A stretch of 64,000 bases of DNA. Origin: Rhodococcus sp. OK519 (lineage in GTDB: Bacteria > Actinomycetota > Actinomycetes > Mycobacteriales > Mycobacteriaceae). Location: contig NZ_QAOW01000001.1 in assembly GCF_003051005.1 (NCBI RefSeq), forward strand, positions 372,001-436,000. Direction: 5' to 3'. Both the position numbers and the translations under genes were made by a program. Shown piece by piece: positions 56,901 to 64,000 of this stretch. How positions within the stretch are numbered: position 1 is the stretch's first letter; every line of letters starts with the position of its first letter. The notes beneath the pieces are model-generated. The model made no database searches. It was not told the DNA's origin and saw nothing but the letters and a program-made list of their open reading frames with translations.

Positions 56901-59900
56901 GGGCAGGCGATCAGCTCGTCGCCTACGTCGTACCTGCGAGCGGTGCTGTGGGCCCGCTCGATCCGACCGACCTCCGCGAGCACCTCGCGCCTCGACTGCC
57001 GTCGTACATGGTGCCGACCATGTTCCTCCCGATCGAAGCCCTGCCTCGGACCACGTCGGGCAAGATCGACCGACGCGCGCTGCCGGCTCCGGTGTTTGCG
57101 CTCAAGACGTTCCGCGCCCCGCGGACCCCGGTCGAGGAGATCGTCGCGGACGTCCTCGCCGACGTCCTGGGCGCCGACACCGTCGGACTCGACGACGAGT
57201 TCTTCGCCCTCGGCGGCAACTCGCTGATCGCGACGCAGGTGGTCGCGCGACTCGGTGCCGCACTCGACACGACCGTCCCCGTGCGTGTGCTGTTCGAGGC
57301 GTCGAGCGTCGAGCAGTTGGCCGTGCGGGTCGAGCAGCACGCGGGCGCGGGCGGACGGGCACCGCTCGTCGCGCGGCCGCGTCCCGAGCGCGTTCCGCTG
57401 TCGCTGGCACAGCAGCGGATGTGGTTCCTCAACCGACTCGAGCCCGAGTCCGCCACCTACAACCTGTCTTTCGGTCTTCGGCTGTCGGGCGACCTGGACG
57501 TCGTGGCGTTGCAGATCGCGCTCGTCGACATGCTCGATCGGCACGAGTCCCTGCGAACGGTGTTCCCGGATTCGCCGGACGGGCCGCACCAGGTGGTGCT
57601 CGACGCCGTCCGTGTCGCTCCGAACCTCATGCCGGTGGACGTACGGGCCCACGAGCTGGATCGGGCAATGACCGATCTGGCTTCGCGTGGCTTCGACGTC
57701 ACCACGGATGCACCGGTGCGAGCCCGCCTGTTGCGGGTCGGTCCGTTCGAGCACGTGCTCGCCATTGTCGTGCACCACATCAGCGCCGACGGTTGGTCGA
57801 TGGGCCCGCTCGCGCGCGACGTGATGGCGTCGTACGAGGCACGCATCCGTTGGGGGCAGCCGGTCTGGGGAACGCTGCCGGTGCAGTACGCGGACTACGC
57901 GCTGTGGCAGCAGGAAATCCTCGGCTCCGCCGCCGATGAGGCCTCGGTCGTCTCGAGGCAGGCGCGCTACTGGTCCGAGCATCTCGACGGTCTGCCGGAC
58001 CAGCTCGACCTCCCGACGGACCGCCCGCGCCCGGCGCGCCAGTCGTACCGGGGCGGGGTGCTCGACTTCGCGGTGTCCGCCGACGTGCACCGCGCGTTGA
58101 TCGCGATGGCGCACGAACGTAACGCATCGCTGTTCATGGTGGTTCATGCCGCGCTGTCGGTGTTGTTGGCGCGCATGGCCGCGACCGACGACATCGCCGT
58201 CGGTACCCCGGTGGCAGGGCGTGGTGAGCAGGCGCTCGACGATCTGGTCGGCATGTTCGTCAATACGCTCGTGTTGCGTACCAGCGTGGACCACGGCACG
58301 CGTTTCACCGATCTGCTCGCGCACGCTCGTGACGTCGCACTCGGGGCATTCGCGCACTCGGACATTCCCTTCGAGCAACTGGTCGAGATCCTCAATCCGG
58401 CCCGCTCGACGGCCCGCCATCCGCTGTTCCAGACCATGCTCTCGTTCGAGAACATGGCGGTCACTCGGCTCGATCTGCCGGATCTGATGATCGACAAGGT
58501 CGACATCGGCGCCGGCGTCGCCAAGTTCGATCTGCAGCTCGTGTTCACCGAGTCGATGGACGACGGCGTCGCCTCCGGCATGCGCGTCGAATTCACTTAC
58601 GCGACGGATCTCTTCGACGAAGCGACGGTTCAGGGGTTCGGTGAACGGTTCTTGCGGATCCTCGACTGGATCGTCGCGGATCCGGACGCGGTGGTCGGCG
58701 ATATCGATCTTCTCGGCGCCTCGGAGCGGCGAGCACTCACTTCTCCGGTGACGAGGGTTTCCCCCGCGCCTGTGCTGCTTCCGGATCTGCTGGCGGCGGC
58801 GGCCGACGCGGACCCCGACGCCGCCGCGGTGGTGTCGGGTGAGCGCGAGACCACCTACCGGGAGCTCGACGAGAGATCCTCGCGGCTGGCGCGTTTGCTC
58901 GTGTCGCGGGGTGCAGGTCCGGAGGACACGGTCGCGATCGCCCTGACCCGATCTCTCGAGTCGGTTGTCGCGGTGTGGGCGGTCGCCAAGGCCGGTGCCG
59001 CGTTCGTTCCGGTCGATCCGAACTACCCGGCCGACCGGGTGGCGCACATGGTGTCGGATTCCGGCGCGGTCCTGGGCATCACGATCGCCGAGCATGCCTC
59101 CGCGCTACCCGAGGGCCTGCCGTGGCTGGTCCTCGACGACACCGCCGTCACGTCGGCGCTGCAGGTGCAGTCGTCGGCGCGACTGCGTGACGAGGATCGG
59201 ACCGGCTCCCTCACCCCGAGCCATCCTGCCTACGTCATCTACACGTCCGGATCCACGGGCGTGCCGAAGGGTGTCGTGGTCACGCACACCGGTCTGGCGG
59301 CGTTCGCCGCCGAGCAGGTGGAGCGGTACGGCGTCGAGTCCGATTCCCGGACCTTGCATTTCGCGTCGCCGAGCTTCGATGCGTCCATTCTCGAACTGCT
59401 GATGGCGTTCGGTGCCGGCGCGACGATGGTGATCGCGCCGACGTCGATCTACGGCGGACTCGAGCTGACGGAACTGCTCGCGGACCGAGGTGTGACGCAC
59501 GCGTTCGTGACGCCTGCCGCCTTGGCGTCGGTCGACCCTGCCGGTCTGGACGCGCTGCGCGTCGTCGTGGTCGGCGGCGAAGCGTGCTCGGACGACCTGA
59601 TGGCGCGCTGGGCCGTCGCCGGCCGTCGGATGTTCAACGCGTACGGCCCCACCGAGGCCACGGTCGCATCCAACATCTCCGACGCCCTCGTTCCCGGAGA
59701 ACCCGTCACGATCGGTCGCGCGATCCGCGGGGCCAACACCTATGTGCTCGACCGTCGTCTGCGCCCGGTCCCGGCCGGTGTCGTGGGTGAGCTGTATCTC
59801 GAGGGCCCCGGTCTGGCTCGGGGCTACCACGAGCGGACCGGTCTGACCGCGCAGCGCTTCGTCGCCAATCCGTTCGGTGAGCCGGGATCGCGCCTGTATC

Positions 59901-62900
59901 GCACGGGCGACGTGGTGCGCACGAGTGTCGATCGCGTGATCGAGTACGTCGGGCGCGCGGACGACCAGGTCAAGCTGCGTGGCTTCCGGATCGAACTCGG
60001 CGAGATCGAGGCCGTCCTGCACCGGCTGCCGTCGGTCTCGCAGGCCGTGGTCGTCGTCAAGCGCGAGCAACTCGTCGCCTACCTCGTGGGCGCGGAGGGC
60101 GCGGCGATCGAGCCGGCCGCCGTCAAGGACGCTGTGGGACAGGCACTTCCGTCGTACATGATTCCCGCTGCGGTCGTCGTGCTCGATGAGCTGCCGATCA
60201 GCGGCAGCGGCAAGCTGAACCGCAAGGCGCTGCCGGAACCCGAATTCGAGGCGCGAGAGTTCCGGGCCCCGGAGACGCCGATCGAGGAGATCGTCGCCGG
60301 TGTGTTCGCGGAACTGCTCGACGTCGCTCGAGTCGGACGTGACGACGACTTCTTCGAGCTCGGCGGTAACTCGCTCGTCGCGACCCGCGTCGTGGCTCGC
60401 GTCGGTGAGAGCCTGGACACCCAGATCCCGGTGCGGGACCTGTTCGAGGCCTCGACCGTGCAGGCATTGGCAGGGCGGATAGAGCAGTCGGCCGGCAGCG
60501 GTCGCCGCCGGCTCGTGGCGACGGCACGCCCCGAACGGATCCCGCTGTCCTACGCGCAGCAGCGCATGTGGTTCCTCAACCGATTCGACATCTCGTCGGC
60601 CGGCAACAACATTCCGGTCGCCGTGCGACTGTCCGGCCTGCTCGACCGGACCGCGTTGCGCGCGGCCGTCGGTGACGTGATCGTGCGTCACGAATCCCTG
60701 CGCACCGTCTACCCCGAGATCGACGGCGTCGGCAGTCAGACGATCCGTCCGGCGTCGCAGGTCGCGATCACGCTGGACCCGATCGCCGTCGGCACGGACG
60801 AACTGGCCTCTGCTCTCAGGGATCTCGCGCGTTCGACGTTCGATGTCACGCGCGACGTCCCGCTGCGGGCGGCGCTGTACGAACTGAGTCCCACCGAGCA
60901 TGTACTGGCCCTCGTGGTCCATCACATCGCGGCGGACGGCTTCTCGATGGGCCCGCTGACGCGGGACATCATGGTCGCGTACACGGCGCGCAGCTCCGAA
61001 AGCCTCCCTGCGTGGGAGCCTCTGCGGGTGCAGTATGCCGATTACACGCTGTGGCAGCGGGAGGTTCTCGGCGCCGAGGACGATCCGGATTCGCCGCTCT
61101 CGCAGCAGGTTGCGTACTGGATCGAACGTCTCGCGGGCGTGCCGGATCAGCTCGATCTGCCGTCCGATCGGCGCCGCCCCGCGGTTGCGTCCGGACGCGG
61201 TGCGACCCACCGATTCGCGGTGGCCGCGCAGACGCATCAGGCGATCATGGACCTCGCGCAGCGAAGCAGTGCGACGCCGTTCATGGTGGTCCACGCGGCA
61301 TTGTCGGTACTGCTGGCACGTCTCGGAGGAACCTCCGACGTCGCGATCGGCACTCCCGTCGCGGGACGCGGCGAGGCTGCGATCGACGACGTCGTGGGCA
61401 TGTTCGTCAACACGTTGGTGCTGCGCACCGAGGTCGACAGCGGTGGGTCCTTCGCGGATCTGGTCACGTCCGTTCGCGAGACGGATCTCGCGGCGTTCGC
61501 ACACTCGGACGTGCCGTTCGAGCGATTGGTCGACGTCCTCGCCCCGGAGCGGTCGCAGGCGCGAAACCCGCTGTTCCAGGTGATGTTGGCTTTCCAGAAC
61601 CTGGGACGGATGAGTCTCGAGCTGCCCGGCGTCACGGTGTCGGAGGTCGATTTCGACGAGGTGTTCTCGAAGTTCGACATCCAGGTCAGCGTCATGGAAT
61701 CGATCGACGACTCCGGCGCCGCCGGAGGGCTCACCGTCGAACTGACCTACGCGACGGATCTGTTCGACGCATCGTCGATGCGGGTCTTCGCGGAGCGATT
61801 CGTGCGGGTGCTCGAGTCGGTGACGGTTGATCCTGCGGGGGCGGTCGGTGACATCCCGGTGCTGACGGCCGCTGAGCGGGCGCAGGTTCTCGGCGGCTGG
61901 AACGGCACCGATCAGGCTGTCGAGTGCTCGACGCTTGCCGAGTTGTTCGAGGCGCAGGTCGCCCGGACCCCGGATGCGCCTGCTGTGCTGTTCGCGGGCG
62001 AGGCGCTGACCTACGCGGAGTTTGCTGCGCGGGTGCGTCGTCTGGCGCGATTCCTGGTCGCGCAGGGTGTGGGTCCGGAGTCGCTGGTTGCGGTGGCCAT
62101 GGGCCGTTCGGTGGAGCAACTGGTCGCGGTGCACGCGGTGCTGGCTGCCGGCGCGGGATACGTTCCGGTGGATCCGGATCAGCCTGCCGAGCGCAACGGC
62201 TACATCCTCGATACCGCTGTGCCGACCCTGGCGCTGTCCACGACTCGGGACGGATTCGAGATGGCGGGGGAGAGGTCTGTCCCCGTCGTGAACGTCGACG
62301 AGGTCGACGTGTCAGGGTTCTCGGAGGCCCCGATCGTCGATGTGGAGCGGCGTGGACCGCTCCGCGCGGGCAACACCGCCTACGCGGTCTTCACATCGGG
62401 TTCGACGGGTCGTCCCAAGGGCGTCGCAGTCTCGCACGGTTCGATCGTGAACCAGTTGCGGTGGATGCAGGACGAGTACCGGCTCGATGCGTCGGATCGT
62501 GTGCTGTTGAAGACGGTGTTCACGTTCGATGCTTCGGTGTGGGAGTTGTTCTGGCCGCTGCAGGTCGGCGCGACTGTCGTGGTGGCATCGCGGGATGCTC
62601 ATCGGGACCCCGTCGAACTGGCTCGGGTGATCGGCGAGGAGTCGGTGACGGTGGCGCAGTTCGTGCCGTCGGTGCTGGAGGCGACGGTCGAGCACCTCGC
62701 TGCACGCGCGGGGTCCTTGCGCCGAGTGTTCTGTGGTGGTGAGGCACTGACGGGTGCGCTGGTCGAGCGTCTGCACCGGGTTACCGGTGCGTCGGTGCAC
62801 AACCTGTACGGGCCGACCGAGGTGACGGTGCAGGCAACGCGCTTCGCTGTCGACGCCGGTGAGTCGGTGTCCGGTGTCGTGCCGATCGGTGCGCCGGTCT

Positions 62901-64000
62901 GGAACACCCAGGCCTACGTGCTCGACGGTCGACTCGAGCCGGTGCCGGTGGGTGTAGCGGGTGAGCTGTATCTCGCGGGCACCCAGGTGGCACGCGGGTA
63001 CGTCGGTCGCCCGGATCTGACGGCCGAGCGATTCGTGGCGAATCCGTTCGGCGGCAGTGGCGAGCGCCTGTATCGCACGGGTGACCTCGTGCGGTGGAGT
63101 CGTTCGGGCGAGCTCGAGTACCTGGGCCGCACCGACTTCCAGGTGAAGGTGCGAGGTCTGCGGATCGAGCTGGGCGAGATCGAGGCGGCGCTCTCGGCGG
63201 TGCTGTCGGTCGCGCAGGCCGTCGTTCTGGTGCGTGGCGGGCAGTTGGTCGCCTACGTCGTGGCCGACGGTTCGTTCCACACGGATTCGGTGAAGGCGAC
63301 ACTCGCGACGACTCTGGCGTCGTACATGGTGCCGCAGGTCTTCGTCGTGCTCGACGAGTTCCCGCTGAATGCTTCGGGCAAGGTGGATCGGAAGGCGCTG
63401 CCGGAGCCGGCGTTCGAGGCTCGCGCCTTCCGGGCACCGACGACGCCGACCCAGGAGATCGTCGCGGGAGTGTTCGCGGACGTGCTCGCGGTCGAGCGTG
63501 TGGGCCTGGACGACGACTTCTTCGGTTTGGGCGGCAACTCGCTGATCGCGACGCAGGTTGCCTCGCGCCTCGGTGCGGCACTCGACACGCAGGTGCCGGT
63601 GCGGCTGCTCTTCGAGGCGTCGACAGTGGAAGCGCTTGCCGTGCAGGTGCAGTCGTTGTCCGGTGGTGGCGCACGGAAGGCGCTCGTAGCGCAGTCGCGT
63701 CCGGCGCAGCTTCCGTTGTCGCTGGCGCAGCAGCGGATGTGGTTCCTGAGCCGGTTCGAGCCCGAATCCTCGGTGAACAACATCCCGATGGGGATCCGGC
63801 TGTCCGGTGCGCTCGACGTCGAGGCCCTGCACGCCGCGGTGCGCGACGTGATCGCGCGGCACGAACCGCTGCGCACCGTGTTCCCCGACGTCGACGGCGT
63901 CGGAACACAGTTGATCCTGGCTGCCGACGAGGTGACGATCGACCTCGCGCCCCAGACGGTGAACGCCTCCGACCTCGGCGGCCGGATCGCGGCGCTGGCG
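50930..64000 (+). CDS. Non-ribosomal peptide synthetase, at least four C-A-T modules (3' end outside window)
   Basis: A giant NRPS; 4357 codons are open from the ATG at 50930 to the window end with no stop. Domain order: C1 (about 51017-52290, HHVVLDG, EntF-like start [14 protein letters not shown]), A1 (52370-53870), T1 (Ser at 54005), C2 (54170-55500, HHIVADG), A2 (55580-57080), T2 (Ser at 57221), C3 (57385-58700, HHISADG), A3 (58790-60230), T3 (Ser at 60371), C4 (60535-61870, HHIAADG), A4 (61930-63400), T4 (Ser at 63539), then C5 starting about 63710. No epimerase, methyltransferase or TE domain in view. Specificity residues by eye: A1 D-V-W-D-F-I-L-V-S, A2 and A4 D-A-W-Q-F-G-L-V-Q, A3 D-A-L-F-V-G-A-V-A. 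Substrates are not securely assignable. A peptide product is certain, but whether a siderophore or lipopeptide is not. Confidence 0.95.
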   Translation, partial: MVRREALGLDSLGVGGLEGDSSFGGDAGPFPLSQAQLGMWFAQHVDPSVPANIAQYVELRGSFDIARLHRASARAAGETGSGYVRLLEIDAQPRQLVDASLDDTPQYVDLRSESDPRAAALAWMRADYSAPVDLLRDRLVVAAVLHLEDDLYYWYNRAHHVVLDGFGATTFVNRVAELYTAETDGTDPSANLSSPLEKVYDADHAYRSSTRFTSDREYWLERVADVEEPTSLAGRAAPPAALSRIDSAALPIGTTTRMDAFLGREETTVATVVIAAFAAYLAQMTGREDVVLSLPVTARTTAVLRRSGGMTSNVVPLRLTVAAGTTVSDLLGRVATEVSGALRHQRYRHEDIRRDVTGVAGQASFFGPWVNIMMFHTELRFGDMVGEQHILSTGLIEDLGVNVYQGIAGATTHVDFESNPNLYADDEARRNHERFVEFLDRYVAAESDQPVWEIPLGTELERRTILGDWVRTGHEIRRRSLAEAFDEQVARTPDATALVYEGAALTYAELDARANALARSLIGLGVGPESLVGLSIRRSLDLIVGLYAIVKSGGAWVPIDPDHPADRTAYILESASPACVLTTARDAVDLPDGTVTIEIDTLDLPALDTRPVTDADRLAPLRPESTAYVIYTSGSTGRPKGVAVSHAAIDNQLEWMLHEYPMVESDVYLQKTATTFDVSLWGFFMPLRVGASMVIATPDGHRDPVYVANKIAEHTVTVTDFVPSMLTVFVANAPQGTCDSLRDVFVIGEALPPETSAEFRELCAAGLHNLYGPTEAAVSVTYYESGPQDVTSVPIGIAEWNTRAYVLDHRLRPAPIGQPGELYLAGDQLARGYVGRPDITSDRFVANPFGGVDGIGSAGERMYRTGDLVRWRADGTLDYIGRTDFQVKFRGQRIELGEIETVLLAHDDVSQTVVLVVPTATGDQLVAYVVSVPGRSIVPAELAEFAGRSLPAYMVPASVTILDGFPLNTSGKLDRKALPEPMFLSSKEFRAPRSEAEKTVAAVYSDVLGVEKVGIDDDFFDLGGNSLVATQVVTRVGAALGVQLGVRELFEASTVAALAARAAGSVQRGTGAPVLGSVPRPERLPLSLAQQRMWFLNRFDSETAVYNLPFAVRLSGAVDPAAFSSAFADVVERHESLRTVYPEADGVPQQMILPARAVVAELEPVPVTQSDLDAALLRLAGRGFDVTTEPPFRVELLKLSDNEYVVAMVLHHIVADGSSFGPLAGDLMIAYAARAEGAPPAWAPLPVQYADYAVWQHEMLGAEGDSNSVAGQQLEYWTRALSGLPDQLDLPSDRPRPAVASNAGAKFRFDLPAHTHARLLEIAREQGATLFMVVHAAYAVLLSRLSGTSDIAIGTPVAGRGDEALDGLIGMFVNTLVLRTRIDASVSFADLLADVKDSDLEAYGHADVPFEWLVEALDPARSPARHPLFQAMLSAEVAGVRDLSFAGVRATAAELDVPIAKFDLQLQISQNFDDAGAPAAIAAVFEYATDLFDEATVATFAERFVRIIDAIVADAGLAVGDVSLQSDAERSLVVEGWNRTEHAVPAVTLPELFDRQVARTPSARAVVFADGEWTYEEFAGRVNRLARFLVGQGVGPETVVAVAMERSPHLLTALHAVLAAGGAYVPVDPQQPAERNSHILTTARPTCVLTSTGDDVALPADLVRIEVDALDLAGFSAAPLVDGERRGPLRDANTAYVLFTSGSTGRPKGVAVSHRAVTNQLLSMQDEYCLGADDSVLLKTPTTFDASVWELFWPLEVGARLVVASPDGHRDPAYLARVIAEQSITVVQFVPTVLDAVADHLESEGCVSLAHVFCGGEALTAAVVARVRRICGAAIHNLYGPTETAVQVTRRTVDEGRPTTVPIGAPVWNTRARVLDSRLNPVPVGVVGELYVSGRQLATGYHGRPDLTSDRFVADPWAPGERMYRTGDLVRWSVTLTGAASEPAGELEYVGRSDFQVKLRGLRIELGEVEAAVREHRGVAQAVVVLHHDARAGDQLVAYVVPASGAVGPLDPTDLREHLAPRLPSYMVPTMFLPIEALPRTTSGKIDRRALPAPVFALKTFRAPRTPVEEIVADVLADVLGADTVGLDDEFFALGGNSLIATQVVARLGAALDTTVPVRVLFEASSVEQLAVRVEQHAGAGGRAPLVARPRPERVPLSLAQQRMWFLNRLEPESATYNLSFGLRLSGDLDVVALQIALVDMLDRHESLRTVFPDSPDGPHQVVLDAVRVAPNLMPVDVRAHELDRAMTDLASRGFDVTTDAPVRARLLRVGPFEHVLAIVVHHISADGWSMGPLARDVMASYEARIRWGQPVWGTLPVQYADYALWQQEILGSAADEASVVSRQARYWSEHLDGLPDQLDLPTDRPRPARQSYRGGVLDFAVSADVHRALIAMAHERNASLFMVVHAALSVLLARMAATDDIAVGTPVAGRGEQALDDLVGMFVNTLVLRTSVDHGTRFTDLLAHARDVALGAFAHSDIPFEQLVEILNPARSTARHPLFQTMLSFENMAVTRLDLPDLMIDKVDIGAGVAKFDLQLVFTESMDDGVASGMRVEFTYATDLFDEATVQGFGERFLRILDWIVADPDAVVGDIDLLGASERRALTSPVTRVSPAPVLLPDLLAAAADADPDAAAVVSGERETTYRELDERSSRLARLLVSRGAGPEDTVAIALTRSLESVVAVWAVAKAGAAFVPVDPNYPADRVAHMVSDSGAVLGITIAEHASALPEGLPWLVLDDTAVTSALQVQSSARLRDEDRTGSLTPSHPAYVIYTSGSTGVPKGVVVTHTGLAAFAAEQVERYGVESDSRTLHFASPSFDASILELLMAFGAGATMVIAPTSIYGGLELTELLADRGVTHAFVTPAALASVDPAGLDALRVVVVGGEACSDDLMARWAVAGRRMFNAYGPTEATVASNISDALVPGEPVTIGRAIRGANTYVLDRRLRPVPAGVVGELYLEGPGLARGYHERTGLTAQRFVANPFGEPGSRLYRTGDVVRTSVDRVIEYVGRADDQVKLRGFRIELGEIEAVLHRLPSVSQAVVVVKREQLVAYLVGAEGAAIEPAAVKDAVGQALPSYMIPAAVVVLDELPISGSGKLNRKALPEPEFEAREFRAPETPIEEIVAGVFAELLDVARVGRDDDFFELGGNSLVATRVVARVGESLDTQIPVRDLFEASTVQALAGRIEQSAGSGRRRLVATARPERIPLSYAQQRMWFLNRFDISSAGNNIPVAVRLSGLLDRTALRAAVGDVIVRHESLRTVYPEIDGVGSQTIRPASQVAITLDPIAVGTDELASALRDLARSTFDVTRDVPLRAALYELSPTEHVLALVVHHIAADGFSMGPLTRDIMVAYTARSSESLPAWEPLRVQYADYTLWQREVLGAEDDPDSPLSQQVAYWIERLAGVPDQLDLPSDRRRPAVASGRGATHRFAVAAQTHQAIMDLAQRSSATPFMVVHAALSVLLARLGGTSDVAIGTPVAGRGEAAIDDVVGMFVNTLVLRTEVDSGGSFADLVTSVRETDLAAFAHSDVPFERLVDVLAPERSQARNPLFQVMLAFQNLGRMSLELPGVTVSEVDFDEVFSKFDIQVSVMESIDDSGAAGGLTVELTYATDLFDASSMRVFAERFVRVLESVTVDPAGAVGDIPVLTAAERAQVLGGWNGTDQAVECSTLAELFEAQVARTPDAPAVLFAGEALTYAEFAARVRRLARFLVAQGVGPESLVAVAMGRSVEQLVAVHAVLAAGAGYVPVDPDQPAERNGYILDTAVPTLALSTTRDGFEMAGERSVPVVNVDEVDVSGFSEAPIVDVERRGPLRAGNTAYAVFTSGSTGRPKGVAVSHGSIVNQLRWMQDEYRLDASDRVLLKTVFTFDASVWELFWPLQVGATVVVASRDAHRDPVELARVIGEESVTVAQFVPSVLEATVEHLAARAGSLRRVFCGGEALTGALVERLHRVTGASVHNLYGPTEVTVQATRFAVDAGESVSGVVPIGAPVWNTQAYVLDGRLEPVPVGVAGELYLAGTQVARGYVGRPDLTAERFVANPFGGSGERLYRTGDLVRWSRSGELEYLGRTDFQVKVRGLRIELGEIEAALSAVLSVAQAVVLVRGGQLVAYVVADGSFHTDSVKATLATTLASYMVPQVFVVLDEFPLNASGKVDRKALPEPAFEARAFRAPTTPTQEIVAGVFADVLAVERVGLDDDFFGLGGNSLIATQVASRLGAALDTQVPVRLLFEASTVEALAVQVQSLSGGGARKALVAQSRPAQLPLSLAQQRMWFLSRFEPESSVNNIPMGIRLSGALDVEALHAAVRDVIARHEPLRTVFPDVDGVGTQLILAADEVTIDLAPQTVNASDLGGRIAALA

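Noticed and set aside
59105-62134. 1009-codon minus-strand open frame inside the NRPS gene
   Set aside because: It has no recognisable domain and mirrors NRPS codons; shadow of the coding strand.

Overview
This is a high-GC actinobacterial chromosome segment. The fusA-tuf pair, a complete mycofactocin (mft) locus, three KstR-type cholesterol-regulon operators and an AccD1/AccA1/FadE19/Rv2498c-like leucine operon all point to the Mycobacteriales, most likely Rhodococcus/Prescottella (Nocardiaceae). GTG starts and 4-bp ATGA/GTGA gene overlaps are common. I saw no rRNA, tRNA, CRISPR array or intact transposon.

Layout. 1-2.3 kb: the 3' part of fusA, then tuf with a strong terminator. 2.4-5.9 kb: an FAD monooxygenase, a SnoaL-like protein, a LysR regulator and an NTF2-like protein. 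5.9-9.05 kb (minus): a tightly overlapping six-gene Asp23/Gls24 envelope-stress-type operon ending in a pentapeptide-repeat protein. 9.2-12.3 kb: a ferredoxin reductase behind a KstR box, a glutamate-racemase-like gene, a TetR regulator and an SPW-repeat membrane protein. 12.6-13.6 kb (minus): kshB behind a second KstR box, with hairpins and 13-bp tandem repeats downstream.

13.8-28.5 kb: mycofactocin locus. mftM-mftR run leftward. mftA-B-C-D, an OYE/FadH-type oxidoreductase, a mycofactocin-coupled SDR and a second OYE/FadH-type oxidoreductase run rightward. An insertion follows (HNH/13E12 remnant, small membrane ORF, doxX, marR). Then mftE-mftF-mftG, with mftE overlapping marR, and a large bidirectional terminator.

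28.6-40.4 kb: acyl-CoA synthetase with a third KstR-like box; aldehyde dehydrogenase-alcohol dehydrogenase-DUF779 operon; a winged-helix protein; a DUF1275 membrane protein; a second acyl-CoA synthetase; an AcoR-like regulator that lacks the sigma-54 contact motif; a second aldehyde dehydrogenase behind a 19-bp palindrome; a GlsB-type membrane protein.

40.4-49.2 kb: leucine/isovalerate catabolism. A divergent BkaR-like TetR regulator faces accD1-accA1-fadE19-maoC-like-citE-like-acetoacetyl-CoA synthetase, a complete route from isovaleryl-CoA to acetoacetyl-CoA. 49.3-50.6 kb: a GntR regulator and an F420/PPOX-type flavoprotein.

50.9-64 kb: the start of a giant NRPS gene, at least four full C-A-T modules plus a fifth C domain, running off the window without a stop.

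Functionally, the window combines redox cofactor biosynthesis (mycofactocin) with enzymes likely to use or accompany it (SDR, OYE proteins, alcohol/aldehyde dehydrogenases), sterol-linked functions under KstR, branched-chain amino acid degradation, and a secondary-metabolite synthetase. Functional calls come from reading the translated sequences; no database search was run.
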